Origin: Roseinatronobacter alkalisoli
GTDB taxonomy: Bacteria > Pseudomonadota > Alphaproteobacteria > Rhodobacterales > Rhodobacteraceae
DNA: 64,000 nt
Direction: 5' to 3'
NCBI RefSeq assembly: GCF_028745735.1
Contig: NZ_JAQZSM010000010.1
Coordinates: forward strand, 62,001 to 126,000
Of this stretch, positions 44,277 to 53,522 are shown one piece after another. The notes beneath the pieces are model-generated. The model had not been told where the DNA came from, made no database searches, and worked only from the letters and a program-made list of their open reading frames with translations. Every line of letters begins with the position of its first letter. Positions within the stretch are counted from its first letter, which is position 1. The position numbers and the translations under genes are program-made.

Positions 44277-47200
44277 ATGGCATCTTACAATATTGACAAG
44301 CGCGATCCGCTTCTGGACAGCAAACTGCAGGCTGTTTTGCAAAAGCGTGGCCGCGAACTGGCAGGAATCGGGTTGGGGGTGCTGGCGGTTGTCTGTGGTC
44401 TGATGCTGGGGTCGTATTCGCCCGCCGATCCGGGCTGGATGGTGACAAGCGATGCGCCGGTGCAGAACTCCCTTGGCCGTCTGGGCGCCACGATTGCATC
44501 GCCCCTGATGGTGATTGCCGGTGTCGCATCCTGGGGGTTTGTTCTGTTTCTGGGGGGCTGGGGCCTACGGCTGGTTCTGGGGCGCGGTCATGAAGCCGTG
44601 ATGTCGCGCGGCGTATTCCTGCCGCTGGCGGTTGCGGTGACGTCCATATGGTGCGCCAGTTTTGTGCCCAGCCAAAGCTGGGACATGTTGTATGGCATGG
44701 GCGGTGTGTTTGGCGACACGGTGCTGGGGGCAGTGGTAAACGCGCTTCCCATGTCGCCTGCGGCTGGTGTCGGGTTCATGTCGCTGCTGTTGCTGTTTGC
44801 AACGCTTGCGGTCTGGGGCTTCGTGATGGGTGTCAACCGGCACGAGGCGTTGCTTTTCGCGCGGTTCCTGCTGACGGGGCTTATTCTGACCTATGCAGGC
44901 GTTATGACGGCGTTGCGCGGTGGCGTTGTCGGCGGCGTCCGCGGGGCCAAAGTCGCCGGCGGTGTTGTGGCGCGCAGGGTGCAGGATCATATGCATGCCC
45001 GCGCAGAAAATGCGCACAGGGCGCCGCCCCCGCCCGAATATTACGACCGCGAACCGATGGTTCAGCGTGCGCAGGCATCGCAGGAACCGGTCCTGACCCG
45101 CCGGGGTGCGCCTGTCATCCGCCCCACCGGGTATGCCAACAATGACTGGCATCAGGATGATAACGATGTTCTGATTGACCCGATGGTTGCTGATATGCCC
45201 CCGCCCGCGCGTATGCGCGAACCCCTGCGTTACAGCGCCCCCCCCGAGGAAGAACAACGCGGCGGCCTGTTGTCCAAGCTTAAATCCCTGAGCATGCGCA
45301 GTGCGGAACCCGCGCCCATGCCGGAACCCGAATTGGTTGAACGGCAGCCGCACAGCGCTGCCATGTCAGCGCAGGCGCCCGCGCCTGATCGGATCAGCAG
45401 CCGCATTGCAGATGCCGTGCGCCACCGCAAGCATGCCAAACCGGTGCAAGTGTTCAACCCGAACCTGCGGCCGCCCCTAAATCCCGGCCAGCGCCCGGTG
45501 CAGGAGCCGCCATTGCGGGCACCTGTGCAGGACAATCGCCAGCCAGACCCGGTAGCTGAAGCAACACAGCCGCCCCTTGCCGCGGCGACATTCACGGCGC
45601 AGATGGCCGCACCGGTTCTGGGCAGTGTTCATATGCCCGACTGGATGCTGGCGGCGCAGCCTGTGGCGCCGGAACCAACACCTTCGGCGGAACCGGCAAC
45701 CCCGCAAATGCAAGTGTCTTCACCACAGGAACCCGCAATGGCAATGCGCCCCGGTCAGGTTTTGCAGCGCCGCGTTGTGGCGACTGCGCCGGTCAAGCCG
45801 CAGACCTCGCGCCAGGCGCGCGCCGAGGCAGAGCCGGGTTTTACCTTTGATGCAGGCGAAAGCGTTGCCTATGAACTTCCGCCGTTGTTGCTGTTGGAAA
45901 ACCCCGCCAATGTGCAGCGCTATTCCCTGAGCGATGAAGCGCTGGAAGAAAACGCGCGCATGCTGGAAGCGGTGCTGGATGATTATGGCGTGCGCGGTGA
46001 AATTGTCAGCGTGCGCCCCGGCCCTGTTGTCACGCAATATGAACTGGAACCCGCGCCGGGGCTGAAAGCCAGCCGTGTCATTGGTCTGGCCGATGACATT
46101 GCGCGGTCCATGTCGGCGCTGTCAGCGCGGGTGTCCACGGTTCCGGGCCGGTCCATCATCGGGATCGAACTGCCCAATGCGCACCGCGAAAAGGTGGTTT
46201 TGCGCGAAATCCTGTCCGCACGCGATTTTGGCGATACGCAGATGCGCCTGCCGCTGGCGCTGGGCAAGGCCATTGACGGTGAACCGGTGGTCGCCAACCT
46301 GGCCAAGATGCCGCATTTGCTGATCGCGGGTACCACGGGGTCAGGTAAATCCGTGGCCATCAATACCATGATCCTGTCATTGCTGTACCGGTTGACGCCG
46401 GATGAATGCCGCATGATCATGATTGACCCGAAAATGCTGGAACTGTCGGTATATGATGGCATTCCGCACCTGCTGTCGCCCGTTGTGACCGACCCGAAAA
46501 AGGCCGTTGTCGCGCTGAAATGGGTCGTGGGCGAGATGGAAGAACGCTATCGCAAGATGTCCAAGATGGGCGTGCGCAATATCGAGGGCTACAATGGCCG
46601 CGTGCGCGAAGCCCTGGCGCGTGGCGAAATGTTCAAGCGCACCATCCAGACCGGATTCGACGATGAAACCGGTGATCCGGTATTCGAAACGGAAGAATTC
46701 GCGCCGGAACTGCTGCCCTATATCGTTGTCGTCGTGGATGAGATGGCAGACCTGATGATGGTGGCCGGCAAGGAGATTGAGGCCTGCATTCAACGCCTTG
46801 CGCAAATGGCGCGGGCCTCGGGCATTCACCTGATCATGGCCACGCAGCGCCCGTCAGTCGATGTGATCACCGGCACCATCAAGGCGAACTTCCCCACGCG
46901 GATTTCGTTTCAGGTGACCAGCAAGATCGACTCGCGCACCATTCTGGGTGAACAGGGCGCCGAACAGCTGCTGGGTATGGGCGATATGCTGTATATGGCG
47001 GGTGGCGCGCGGATTACCCGTATCCACGGCCCCTTTGTCAGCGACGAAGAGGTGGAGGAAATCGTCAACCACCTGAAATCCTTTGGCCCGCCGGATTACA
47101 AATCGGGCGTGGTGGACGGGCCGGAATCCGACAAGGAAGCTGATATTGACGCTGTTCTTGGCCTTGGCGGCAATACCACGGGCGAAGATGCGTTGTATGA

Positions 47201-47378
47201 TCAGGCCGTGCAGGTGGTTATTCAGGACCGGAAATGTTCGACAAGCTATATCCAGCGCAAACTGGGCATCGGTTATAACAAGGCCGCGCGTCTGGTTGAA
47301 CAGATGGAAGATGAAGGGCTGGTCACAGCGGCAAACCATGTCGGCAAACGCGAAATCCTGATCCCGGAACAGGGGTAG
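44277..47378 (+). CDS. ftsK: DNA translocase FtsK
   Basis: Couples division to chromosome segregation by pumping DNA at the septum. The 1033 residues begin with four membrane helices (residues about 25-230), then a long proline- and glutamine-rich linker (about 240-540), and the motor domain. Motor motifs are [25 protein letters not shown], Walker [13 protein letters not shown] near residue 685, [19 protein letters not shown] and [10 protein letters not shown]. The C-terminal gamma winged helix ([32 protein letters not shown]) reads orienting KOPS sequences. The upstream open frame runs antisense-free through dapC in another frame and is not part of the gene. Confidence 0.97.
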   Translation: MASYNIDKRDPLLDSKLQAVLQKRGRELAGIGLGVLAVVCGLMLGSYSPADPGWMVTSDAPVQNSLGRLGATIASPLMVIAGVASWGFVLFLGGWGLRLVLGRGHEAVMSRGVFLPLAVAVTSIWCASFVPSQSWDMLYGMGGVFGDTVLGAVVNALPMSPAAGVGFMSLLLLFATLAVWGFVMGVNRHEALLFARFLLTGLILTYAGVMTALRGGVVGGVRGAKVAGGVVARRVQDHMHARAENAHRAPPPPEYYDREPMVQRAQASQEPVLTRRGAPVIRPTGYANNDWHQDDNDVLIDPMVADMPPPARMREPLRYSAPPEEEQRGGLLSKLKSLSMRSAEPAPMPEPELVERQPHSAAMSAQAPAPDRISSRIADAVRHRKHAKPVQVFNPNLRPPLNPGQRPVQEPPLRAPVQDNRQPDPVAEATQPPLAAATFTAQMAAPVLGSVHMPDWMLAAQPVAPEPTPSAEPATPQMQVSSPQEPAMAMRPGQVLQRRVVATAPVKPQTSRQARAEAEPGFTFDAGESVAYELPPLLLLENPANVQRYSLSDEALEENARMLEAVLDDYGVRGEIVSVRPGPVVTQYELEPAPGLKASRVIGLADDIARSMSALSARVSTVPGRSIIGIELPNAHREKVVLREILSARDFGDTQMRLPLALGKAIDGEPVVANLAKMPHLLIAGTTGSGKSVAINTMILSLLYRLTPDECRMIMIDPKMLELSVYDGIPHLLSPVVTDPKKAVVALKWVVGEMEERYRKMSKMGVRNIEGYNGRVREALARGEMFKRTIQTGFDDETGDPVFETEEFAPELLPYIVVVVDEMADLMMVAGKEIEACIQRLAQMARASGIHLIMATQRPSVDVITGTIKANFPTRISFQVTSKIDSRTILGEQGAEQLLGMGDMLYMAGGARITRIHGPFVSDEEVEEIVNHLKSFGPPDYKSGVVDGPESDKEADIDAVLGLGGNTTGEDALYDQAVQVVIQDRKCSTSYIQRKLGIGYNKAARLVEQMEDEGLVTAANHVGKREILIPEQG

Positions 47379-47415
47379 CGGAAGCCGCCGACCCGATACT
47401 GTTCAGCATTTCAAG

Positions 47416-47450
47416 ACAATCAGCGCTTATCGTGTTGATTGTTCTTTTGT
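47416..47450 (+). terminator. Terminator-like hairpin after ftsK
   Basis: ACAATCA and TGATTGT arms (seven perfect pairs plus inner pairing) around a 13-base loop, followed by TTCTTTTGT. It separates ftsK from the RTX-type gene. Confidence 0.45.
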
Positions 47451-47496
47451 GTCAGCATGACCCTTCATGTTGCAACCGTTAAGGCGGTGTTGTGCG

Positions 47497-47526
47497 TTGA
47501 CAAGCCCGTGCTGATTGCATCAATTT
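47497..47526 (+). promoter_or_regulatory. Candidate promoter of the RTX-type gene
   Basis: A perfect -35 TTGACA at 47497-47502, with AT-rich CAATTT about 18 bases further as a poor -10. With the hairpin upstream, it suggests that the RTX-type gene is its own transcription unit. Confidence 0.35.
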
Positions 47527-47556
47527 ATCGAAAATTTTCTGTGAGAGAGTGATGTT

Positions 47557-48500
47557 ATGGAAAGTATGCTTTTTTGTTTTTAGGTATTGGCGCCGTGGCG
47601 ATGATTGCGGCCATGGTCGACAATTCTTCCGACAGTGACCCCGACGAGGACAATGACGAAGAAATCGAACTGATCAGAGAGAATGGCCAGATAGTGCTGC
47701 AGGGCACCAGCGGGTCGGATCTGATAACGCCGCTGGATTTGCAGCGTATCTATATTGAAACCTGGCAAGAAAGTATGTTCCAGCAGCGGATTAACGAAAT
47801 TCGGGGCGGTGCGGGCAATGATACGATCACCGCCGATAGTTTTGGTGACCCGGACAACCCCGGTATCTGGTTGTGGGGACAGAGTGTTGACCTTATTTCC
47901 GGCGGTCCGGGGGATGACCTGATCACCAAGAACACACCCTTTATGGCCGACATTTACGGCGGCGACGGGAATGACACCATTATCGCGGCCAATGCACGGA
48001 TTTATGCTGGTGCCGGCGATGACGTAATTGTCTCGGAGTCGTATTATTCCGACGAAGAAGTTGAGACACAAATCATCCGCGCTGGCTCCGGGGACGATAC
48101 TGTCATTGTTAACAACGGTTTTGCCGATATTCGCGGCGGCGACGGGAATGATACTTTCATTTTGAATTACGACCGCCCTGTCATGGATTCTAACGGAATT
48201 GTCGTTAATGACTTCCCGCGGTTCGGCAATGTGATCATCCGTGATTTCGACCCTGAAACAGACCTTCTGCGGATCAACCTGCCAGCATCCGGAAGTGGTA
48301 ATGTCGAATTGGAATCGATCCAGCAGCGCGATGCCGGGGTGCGCATCAATCTGACGCTCACTGTGCCACCCTCGGGTGACGGTGAAGATGAAGGCGGCGT
48401 TTTCCGGGCGCGTATCTTCCTGCATGGCGTGACCGGCGTTGACGATTTCGACGTCGAAAACACAGATGCGGCGACAACTGTAACCTTCGGCAGGGACTGA
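47557..48500 (+). pseudogene. RTX-type calcium-binding protein gene with apparent frameshift near its start
   Basis: The frame from residue MFLGIGAVAMIAAMVD onward codes about 308 residues with six RTX-like nonapeptide units (GGAGNDTI, GGPGDDLI, GGDGNDTI, AGAGDDVI, AGSGDDTV, GGDGNDTF), which bind calcium in beta-rolls of secreted or surface proteins. This frame has no ATG at its start. The good ATG (47557, MESMLF...) runs through a run of six T into a TAG after eight codons. One more T in the run would join ATG GAA AGT ATG CTT to LFLGIGAVAM and give a normal membrane-anchor N-terminus. Possible readings are a true frameshift, slippage-controlled expression, a sequencing error or a TTG start at 47574 without a ribosome site. 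Confidence 0.7.
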
Positions 48501-48633
48501 TGGGGCTGCGGTGGTTTGTCTGACGGGTAACCGGCCGGTAGAAAGGTGCCCGGCGGCAACTCTCTGCCTTGTGTAGGGCGCGTGATCACATCGTGGCTTT
48601 GCCAGACACGCATCCTGCATTATTTAGGTAATC

Positions 48634-49239
48634 ATGAGTATTACACGCCGTTCCCTTTTCCTGTCCCTGCCAGCGCTTGCGCTGGTCCGGCCAGCCATGG
48701 CCCAGGCCATTCCGCTTGCGGAAATCTCGGGCTATTTTAACAGCTTCACCACCGCCGAAGGGGAGTTTACGCAGATAAACCCCGACGGGTCGCTGGTAAC
48801 GGGCCGGATGTTCATCCGCCGCCCCGGCCGCATGCGGTTTGAATATGACCCGCCCGAACGCGCATTGGTCATGGCGGGCGGCAGTCAGGTGTCGGTGTTT
48901 GACGGGCGGTCCAATCAGGGACCAAACCAATACCCGCTGCGGCACACGCCGCTGAACATCATTCTGCAAGAGAATGTGGATTTCCAGCGCGCGCGCATGG
49001 TCGTTGGCCATACTGTTGATGGCGACGTGACAACCGTTGTCGCCCAGGACCCTGACAATCCGCAATACGGGTCCATCCGGCTGAACTTTTCCGCCAACCC
49101 CACGGAATTGCGCCAATGGGTGGTCCGCGATGATACTGGCGCGGAAACAACGGTCATTCTGGGCAATATGCGCTTTGGCGGCCAGCTGTCGGCGCGGTTA
49201 TTCGATGTCTCGGCAGAAATGGAACAGCGGCGCCGGTAA
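48634..49239 (+). CDS. lolA: Outer-membrane lipoprotein carrier protein LolA
   Basis: A periplasmic chaperone that ferries lipoproteins from the LolCDE complex to the outer membrane. The 201 residues start with a signal peptide (RRSLFLSLPALALVRPAMAQA) and continue with the LolA beta-fold: FTTAEGEFTQINPDGSLVTGRMFIRRPGRMRFEYDPP and PLRHTPLNIILQENVDF. ftsK and lolA are often adjacent in alphaproteobacteria; here the RTX-type gene is between them. Confidence 0.93.
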   Translation: MSITRRSLFLSLPALALVRPAMAQAIPLAEISGYFNSFTTAEGEFTQINPDGSLVTGRMFIRRPGRMRFEYDPPERALVMAGGSQVSVFDGRSNQGPNQYPLRHTPLNIILQENVDFQRARMVVGHTVDGDVTTVVAQDPDNPQYGSIRLNFSANPTELRQWVVRDDTGAETTVILGNMRFGGQLSARLFDVSAEMEQRRR

Positions 49240-49308
49240 ACGCAGGCACGCGCCCCGGATATGACACCGCATTGCGGGTGATTCATGCTTGCAAATGCGG
49301 GATACGCT

Positions 49309-49338
49309 GTCATGATGATGGAATAACATCATTATGAC
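49309..49338. promoter_or_regulatory. Palindrome upstream of the LacI-type regulator, possible autoregulatory operator
   Basis: GTCAT-G-ATGATG-GAATAA-CATCAT-T-ATGAC, a nearly perfect 30-base inverted repeat ending 11 bases before the regulator's start. Its outer GTCAT/ATGAC half-sites also form the palindrome ahead of the inositol operon. Confidence 0.55.
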
Positions 49339-49349
49339 CGGATTCCACC

Positions 49350-50381
49350 ATGGCCAGACGCCCGACCGTGCAGGATGTGGCCCGCGAGGCCGGCGTAAGC
49401 GTGACCACGGTTGACCGCGCGCTGAACGGTCGCCTGCGTGTTCGCGAAGATACCTTGCGCAAGATCGCAGATGCTGCGCATCGCGTGGGCTATCACGCGC
49501 GCGGGCTGCTTTCGCAGAATCTGGATGCGGCCAAGCCCGAAGTCACGTTCGGTTTTGTCCTGATCAAGAAAGCGCAGGAATTCTATCAGAATTTCGCGCG
49601 CGAGATTGAAACCGCCATCGCCGCGCGCCCCGACATAAGGGGGCGGGCGATCATCCGCTATGCGTCATCTCAGTCGCCCGATGATTTTGCAGAAGCGCTC
49701 AAGGCGCTGGGGCCGAAATGTGATGCGGTGGCGGCGGTGGCGGTCAATCATCAGCGGTTGACACAGGCGGTGCAGGAACTGCAGGCAGATGGCGTGCCGG
49801 TCTTTTCGCTGCTCAATGACTTCGCCCAGGGCGTGCGGCGCAATTATCTGGGCCTGAACAATATGAAAATCGGGCGGGTTGCGGCCTGGATGGTCACGGG
49901 GCGCGCCAGACGGCCCGGCAAGCTGGCGGTCTTCGTGGGCGGAAATCGCTGGCATGGGCATGACCTGCGCGAAGTGGGGTTCCGGTCCTATGTACGCGAG
50001 AATGCGCCGGAATTCACCGTGCTGGAAACGCTGGTCAACCTGGAAACCCGACAACTTACCTATGAGGCAACACTGGATCTGGTACGCCGCCACCCGGACC
50101 TTGCGGGTATTTATATCGCGGGCGGCGGGATGGAGGGCGCGATTGCCGCGATGCGCGAATTGCATGCCAGCCCGCGCATTGCGCTTGTTGTCAATGAACT
50201 GACGGATGACAGCCGCGCCGCGCTGGCCGATGGTTATGTGACCATGGCCATCTGTACGCCTTTGGCGGAGCTTTGCACCGATCTGGTTGATCTGATGCTG
50301 CGCGCAACGCAGGGTGGCGATGGCGGGATTGCGGGCCAGCATTTTCTGGATCCGCGCATCATCCTGCCGGAAATGGCGTAA
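49350..50381 (+). CDS. LacI-family transcriptional regulator of the inositol cluster
   Basis: A 343-residue repressor-type protein. The helix-turn-helix PTVQDVAREAGVSVTTVDRALNGRLRVREDTLRKIADAAHRVGYHARG fills residues 5-55, followed by a periplasmic-binding-protein-like sensor domain (FGFVLIKKAQEFYQNFAREIE, VFVGGNRWHGHDLREVGFRSYV) that probably binds inositol or a derivative. The position and the shared GTCAT palindromes suggest control of the downstream operon and of itself. Inositol genes in other bacteria are often under RpiR- or DeoR-type IolR proteins. I have not given the gene that name. Confidence 0.88.
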   Translation: MARRPTVQDVAREAGVSVTTVDRALNGRLRVREDTLRKIADAAHRVGYHARGLLSQNLDAAKPEVTFGFVLIKKAQEFYQNFAREIETAIAARPDIRGRAIIRYASSQSPDDFAEALKALGPKCDAVAAVAVNHQRLTQAVQELQADGVPVFSLLNDFAQGVRRNYLGLNNMKIGRVAAWMVTGRARRPGKLAVFVGGNRWHGHDLREVGFRSYVRENAPEFTVLETLVNLETRQLTYEATLDLVRRHPDLAGIYIAGGGMEGAIAAMRELHASPRIALVVNELTDDSRAALADGYVTMAICTPLAELCTDLVDLMLRATQGGDGGIAGQHFLDPRIILPEMA

Positions 50382-50422
50382 ATACGTCATTTAGCATGCG
50401 CAGAAATACGTCATTAATGACG
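50380..50422. promoter_or_regulatory. Operator region of the inositol operon
   Basis: AAATACGTCATT occurs twice, at 50380-50391 and 50404-50415. The second copy runs into the perfect 14-bp palindrome CGTCATTAATGACG (50409-50422). Repeat spacing is 24 bases, close to two helix turns. This is the only gap in front of the first structural gene, so it is the likely binding site of the LacI-type regulator. Confidence 0.65.
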
Positions 50423-50507
50423 GAAAAACACGGCTGGCAGATTGACTGAATCGGTTTCCGGGGGCAGCGTGCAGCGCAACAGGCCTGTGCCGCAAGGATG
50501 ATGCTTC

Positions 50508-51332
50508 ATGAAATTCGCCCTCAACCAGATGACAGCCCCGCACCTGCAATTCGCCGGTTTTCTGGATCTGGCGCGTGATCTTGGATGCATGGGCGTGGAG
50601 TTGCGCAATGACATGGGTGCGCTGAACCGCCCGTTGTTTGACGGGCTGGCCCCCGAACAGGCGGGCGAGATGGTGCGCGCGCGGGGCTTACGGTTTCTGG
50701 GGTTGAGTCAGGTCTACCCGTTCAACAGCTGGAATGACGACCGCGCCGCAGAGGTAGTGTCGCTAATCGATACAGCAAAGCGTGCGGGTGCGGAAACCAT
50801 CAGCCTGATCCCGCGCAATGACGGCACCGGTGGCGCAGAGGGCGAACGGCAGGCCAATCTGCGCGTGGCGCTGAAAGAATGCTATCCGATGCTGGGCGCC
50901 GCTGACATGATCGCGCTGGTCGAACCATTGGGCTTTGTCCGGTCGTCGCTGCGGTCCAAGACGGAACTGGTCGAGATGATTGCCGCGCTGGACATGGCTG
51001 ACCGCGTTCGCATTGTGCATGACACGTTTCATCACACGCTGGCGGGTGGCGGGGCGCTGCATGCCGCGCAGACTGGCATTGTGCATATTTCTGCCGTGGT
51101 TGACCCGGCATTGCCGGTTGAACAGATGGAAGATGAACATCGCGTGCTGATCGACAGCCGTGACCGGCTGGGCAATATCGATCAGATCGCGGCGCTTCTT
51201 GCGGCGGGGTATGACGGTGTGTTCAGCTATGAATGTTTTTCACCCGAAACGCAGGCGCTGGCCGATCCGCTGACCGCGCTGCGCCAGTCTTTTGATTTCA
51301 TTTCCGCCCGGTTACGGGCCAAGGCCGCCTGA
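50508..51332 (+). CDS. TIM-barrel sugar isomerase, 2-keto-myo-inositol isomerase (IolI)-like
   Basis: A 274-residue xylose-isomerase-like TIM barrel. Metal ligands of the family appear as ALVEPLGF (Glu), RIVHDTFHHTLAGG (Asp, His), VHISAVVD (His) and FSYECFSPE (Glu). In inositol clusters such proteins isomerise 2-keto-myo-inositol to 1-keto-D-chiro-inositol, or epimerise related inososes, letting the cell use D-chiro-inositol. It is the first gene of the operon after the operator. The alternative is another inosose epimerase or isomerase; IolE, the dehydratase of the same fold, is a separate gene in the window. Confidence 0.8.
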   Translation: MKFALNQMTAPHLQFAGFLDLARDLGCMGVELRNDMGALNRPLFDGLAPEQAGEMVRARGLRFLGLSQVYPFNSWNDDRAAEVVSLIDTAKRAGAETISLIPRNDGTGGAEGERQANLRVALKECYPMLGAADMIALVEPLGFVRSSLRSKTELVEMIAALDMADRVRIVHDTFHHTLAGGGALHAAQTGIVHISAVVDPALPVEQMEDEHRVLIDSRDRLGNIDQIAALLAAGYDGVFSYECFSPETQALADPLTALRQSFDFISARLRAKAA

Positions 51333-51397
51333 GCGGAAAGGAATTCCGGCAGAGGAACAAGGTGCGCCGGACACCATCACTGGGAGGAGCCAGAAAA

Positions 51398-52345
51398 ATG
51401 AAGAAAACCCTGTTAGCTGCCACAGCGGCCACCGCAATGATGGCATCTATGGCCAATGCGCAGAATATCGGCGTATCGATGGCACTGTTTGATGATAATT
51501 TCCTGACTGTGCTGCGCAATGGCATGATCGACCTGGCCGCAGAAATGGACGGCGTGAGCCTTCAGGTTGAAGATGCACAGAATGACGTGGCCCGGCAGCT
51601 GGACCAGATCAACAATTTCGTCGCCTCGGGCGTAGAGGCAATCATCGTCAACCCGGTTGACACCTCTGCCACGGAAGCCATGAGCAATGCCGCTGCAAGC
51701 GCTGGCGTGCCGCTGGTCTATGTGAACCGCCAGCCGGTCAATGTGGATACGCTGCCTGACAATCAGGCGTTTGTCGGCTCCAACGAAATCGAATCGGGCA
51801 CTCTGGCTGCGTTCGAGGCCTGCATGTTGCTGCGCGCCGCAGGCAAGACAGAATCCGCCAATATCTATATCATGATGGGCGAATTGTCGAACCAGGCAGC
51901 CGTTCAGCGTACCAAGGATTTCGATGATATCCTTGGCATCGACATGTGTAATTTCATGAATGTGATTGACCGTCAGACCGCCAACTGGTCGCGCGATCAG
52001 GCACAGGATCTGATGACGAACTGGCTGTCATCAGGCGAACCGTTCGACGCGCTGCTGTCCAATAATGACGAAATGGCAATTGGCGCCATTCAGGCCATGA
52101 AGGCAGCGGGCATTTCCATGGATGATGTCATCGTCACCGGCGTGGATGCCACGCAGGATGCGCTGGCTTCAATGCAGGCCGGGGATCTGGACGTGACCGT
52201 GTTCCAGAACGCGGCGGGTCAGGGTTCCGGCGCGCTTCAGGCCGCGCTTGATCTGGCAGCGGGCGAGTCTGTCGCGACCAAGGTCTATATCCCGTTTGAA
52301 CTGGTCACACCGGAAAACCTGGATGACTATCTGAGTGCCAACTGA
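51398..52345 (+). CDS. Sugar ABC transporter substrate-binding protein (probably inositol)
   Basis: A 315-residue periplasmic binding protein of the RbsB type. It begins MKKTLLAATAATAMMASMANA^QNIGVSMALFDDNFL, a clear signal peptide, after GGGAGGAGC. The core has NPVDTSATEAMSNAAASAGVPLVYVNR, VGSNEIESGTLAAFEA and LLSNNDEMAIGAIQAMKAAG, as in ribose/inositol binding proteins. Genes for a permease and an ATPase follow, then inositol catabolic enzymes, so myo-inositol is the likely ligand (by context). Confidence 0.9.
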   Translation: MKKTLLAATAATAMMASMANAQNIGVSMALFDDNFLTVLRNGMIDLAAEMDGVSLQVEDAQNDVARQLDQINNFVASGVEAIIVNPVDTSATEAMSNAAASAGVPLVYVNRQPVNVDTLPDNQAFVGSNEIESGTLAAFEACMLLRAAGKTESANIYIMMGELSNQAAVQRTKDFDDILGIDMCNFMNVIDRQTANWSRDQAQDLMTNWLSSGEPFDALLSNNDEMAIGAIQAMKAAGISMDDVIVTGVDATQDALASMQAGDLDVTVFQNAAGQGSGALQAALDLAAGESVATKVYIPFELVTPENLDDYLSAN

Positions 52346-52429
52346 TCACGCATAAGATCGGACCGGCTGACGACAGGGGCGGCGGAACGCAGCGCCGCCC
52401 CAATGCCGGATAACATGGAGGATACCGTC

Positions 52430-53515
52430 ATGGCAGACGCGATCATGGGAATTGGCGGTCTGAAATATGACCACAAGAAACGTCACCGGCCGCCGGAACT
52501 GAACGTTTTTCTGGCGTTGATCCTGATTATCGGGGTGTTCGAGATTCTGGGGCAGACCCTGCCCTATATGAACGGGCAAAGCTTTCTGTTCGACACACAG
52601 GGGCGGTTTGACAGCATTTTCAACGAAGCGCGTCTGAAAATCGTCATTCTTCAGGTTGCCATCATCGGGATTATCGCGCTGGGGGTAACGCAGGTTATTC
52701 TGACTGGCGGGATTGACCTTTCTTCCGGGTCTATTGTCGGGGCGACCGCGATGATCGCCATGAGTTTCGCGCAAGTCGGCGAAGTGAACGGAAGCCCCAA
52801 TACACGGGCGGTATTCTTTGAACAGGGCTGGGTAGATCTGCCTGTGATGATACCGGTCATGGTCGGGCTGGCCTGTGGCCTGTTCGCGGGGCTGATCAAC
52901 GGGCTGCTGGTGGCTTATACGCGCATTCCGCCCTTCATTGCGACACTTGGCATGATGGTTACCGCGCGCGGGGTGGCGAAATGGTGGACCAAAGGGCAGC
53001 CAGTGTCCTTCCCTACCGAAAGTTTCGCGACCATCGGTGCCGGGATGACACCTGTCTATATCTTCGTTGCGCTGGCGGTGCTGTTCTATCTGATCATGCG
53101 CCACACGGTTTATGGCAAGCATACCTATGCTATCGGGTCCAACATGGATGCCGCGCGCATGTCGGGTATCAATGTTCAGCGCCATCTGACCATGGTTTAC
53201 ACCATCGCGGGCGGGTTGGCAGCGATTGCTGCGATCGTGCTGAGTTCCAAGAACCTGACCGCGCAGGCGGGCATGGGCGTCATGTATGAACTGGACGCTA
53301 TTGCCATGGCCGTGATCGGGGGCATTTCGCTGCAGGGCGGGCGCGGGTCGATCATCGGCACGGCGCTGGGCGCGCTGATTTTTGGGGTGATCATCAGCGG
53401 TTTCACCTATCTGCGGCTGGATGCCTATTACCAGGAAATGGCCAAGGGCGCGATCATCGTGGGCGCCGTTGTGCTGGATCAGTGGCGCCAACGCCGCGCC
53501 GCGCATCGGCTGTGA
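52430..53515 (+). CDS. Sugar ABC transporter permease (probably inositol)
   Basis: A 361-residue inner-membrane permease of the RbsC/BPD_transp_2 family with about ten helices. Typical sequence is VTQVILTGGIDLSSGSIVGATAMIAMS, RIPPFIATLGMMVTARGVAKWWTKGQPV and AIGSNMDAARMSGINVQRHLTMVY, the coupling region that contacts the ATPase. MADAIMGIGGL follows GGAGGATACC; the frame opens nine codons earlier. It lies between the binding protein and ATPase genes, with an ATG of the ATPase eight bases after its stop. Confidence 0.92.
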   Translation: MADAIMGIGGLKYDHKKRHRPPELNVFLALILIIGVFEILGQTLPYMNGQSFLFDTQGRFDSIFNEARLKIVILQVAIIGIIALGVTQVILTGGIDLSSGSIVGATAMIAMSFAQVGEVNGSPNTRAVFFEQGWVDLPVMIPVMVGLACGLFAGLINGLLVAYTRIPPFIATLGMMVTARGVAKWWTKGQPVSFPTESFATIGAGMTPVYIFVALAVLFYLIMRHTVYGKHTYAIGSNMDAARMSGINVQRHLTMVYTIAGGLAAIAAIVLSSKNLTAQAGMGVMYELDAIAMAVIGGISLQGGRGSIIGTALGALIFGVIISGFTYLRLDAYYQEMAKGAIIVGAVVLDQWRQRRAAHRL

Positions 53516-53522
53516 AGGGAGC

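Noticed and set aside
45000-45830. Direct or tandem repeats in the middle of ftsK, as possible CRISPR or minisatellite
   Set aside because: It is the proline/glutamine/alanine-rich linker of FtsK. The codons are repetitive in composition only, without regular units.
47580-48620. A 346-codon open frame opposite the RTX-type gene
   Set aside because: The plus strand has six RTX repeats in order, which is strong evidence of coding. The antisense protein shows nothing.
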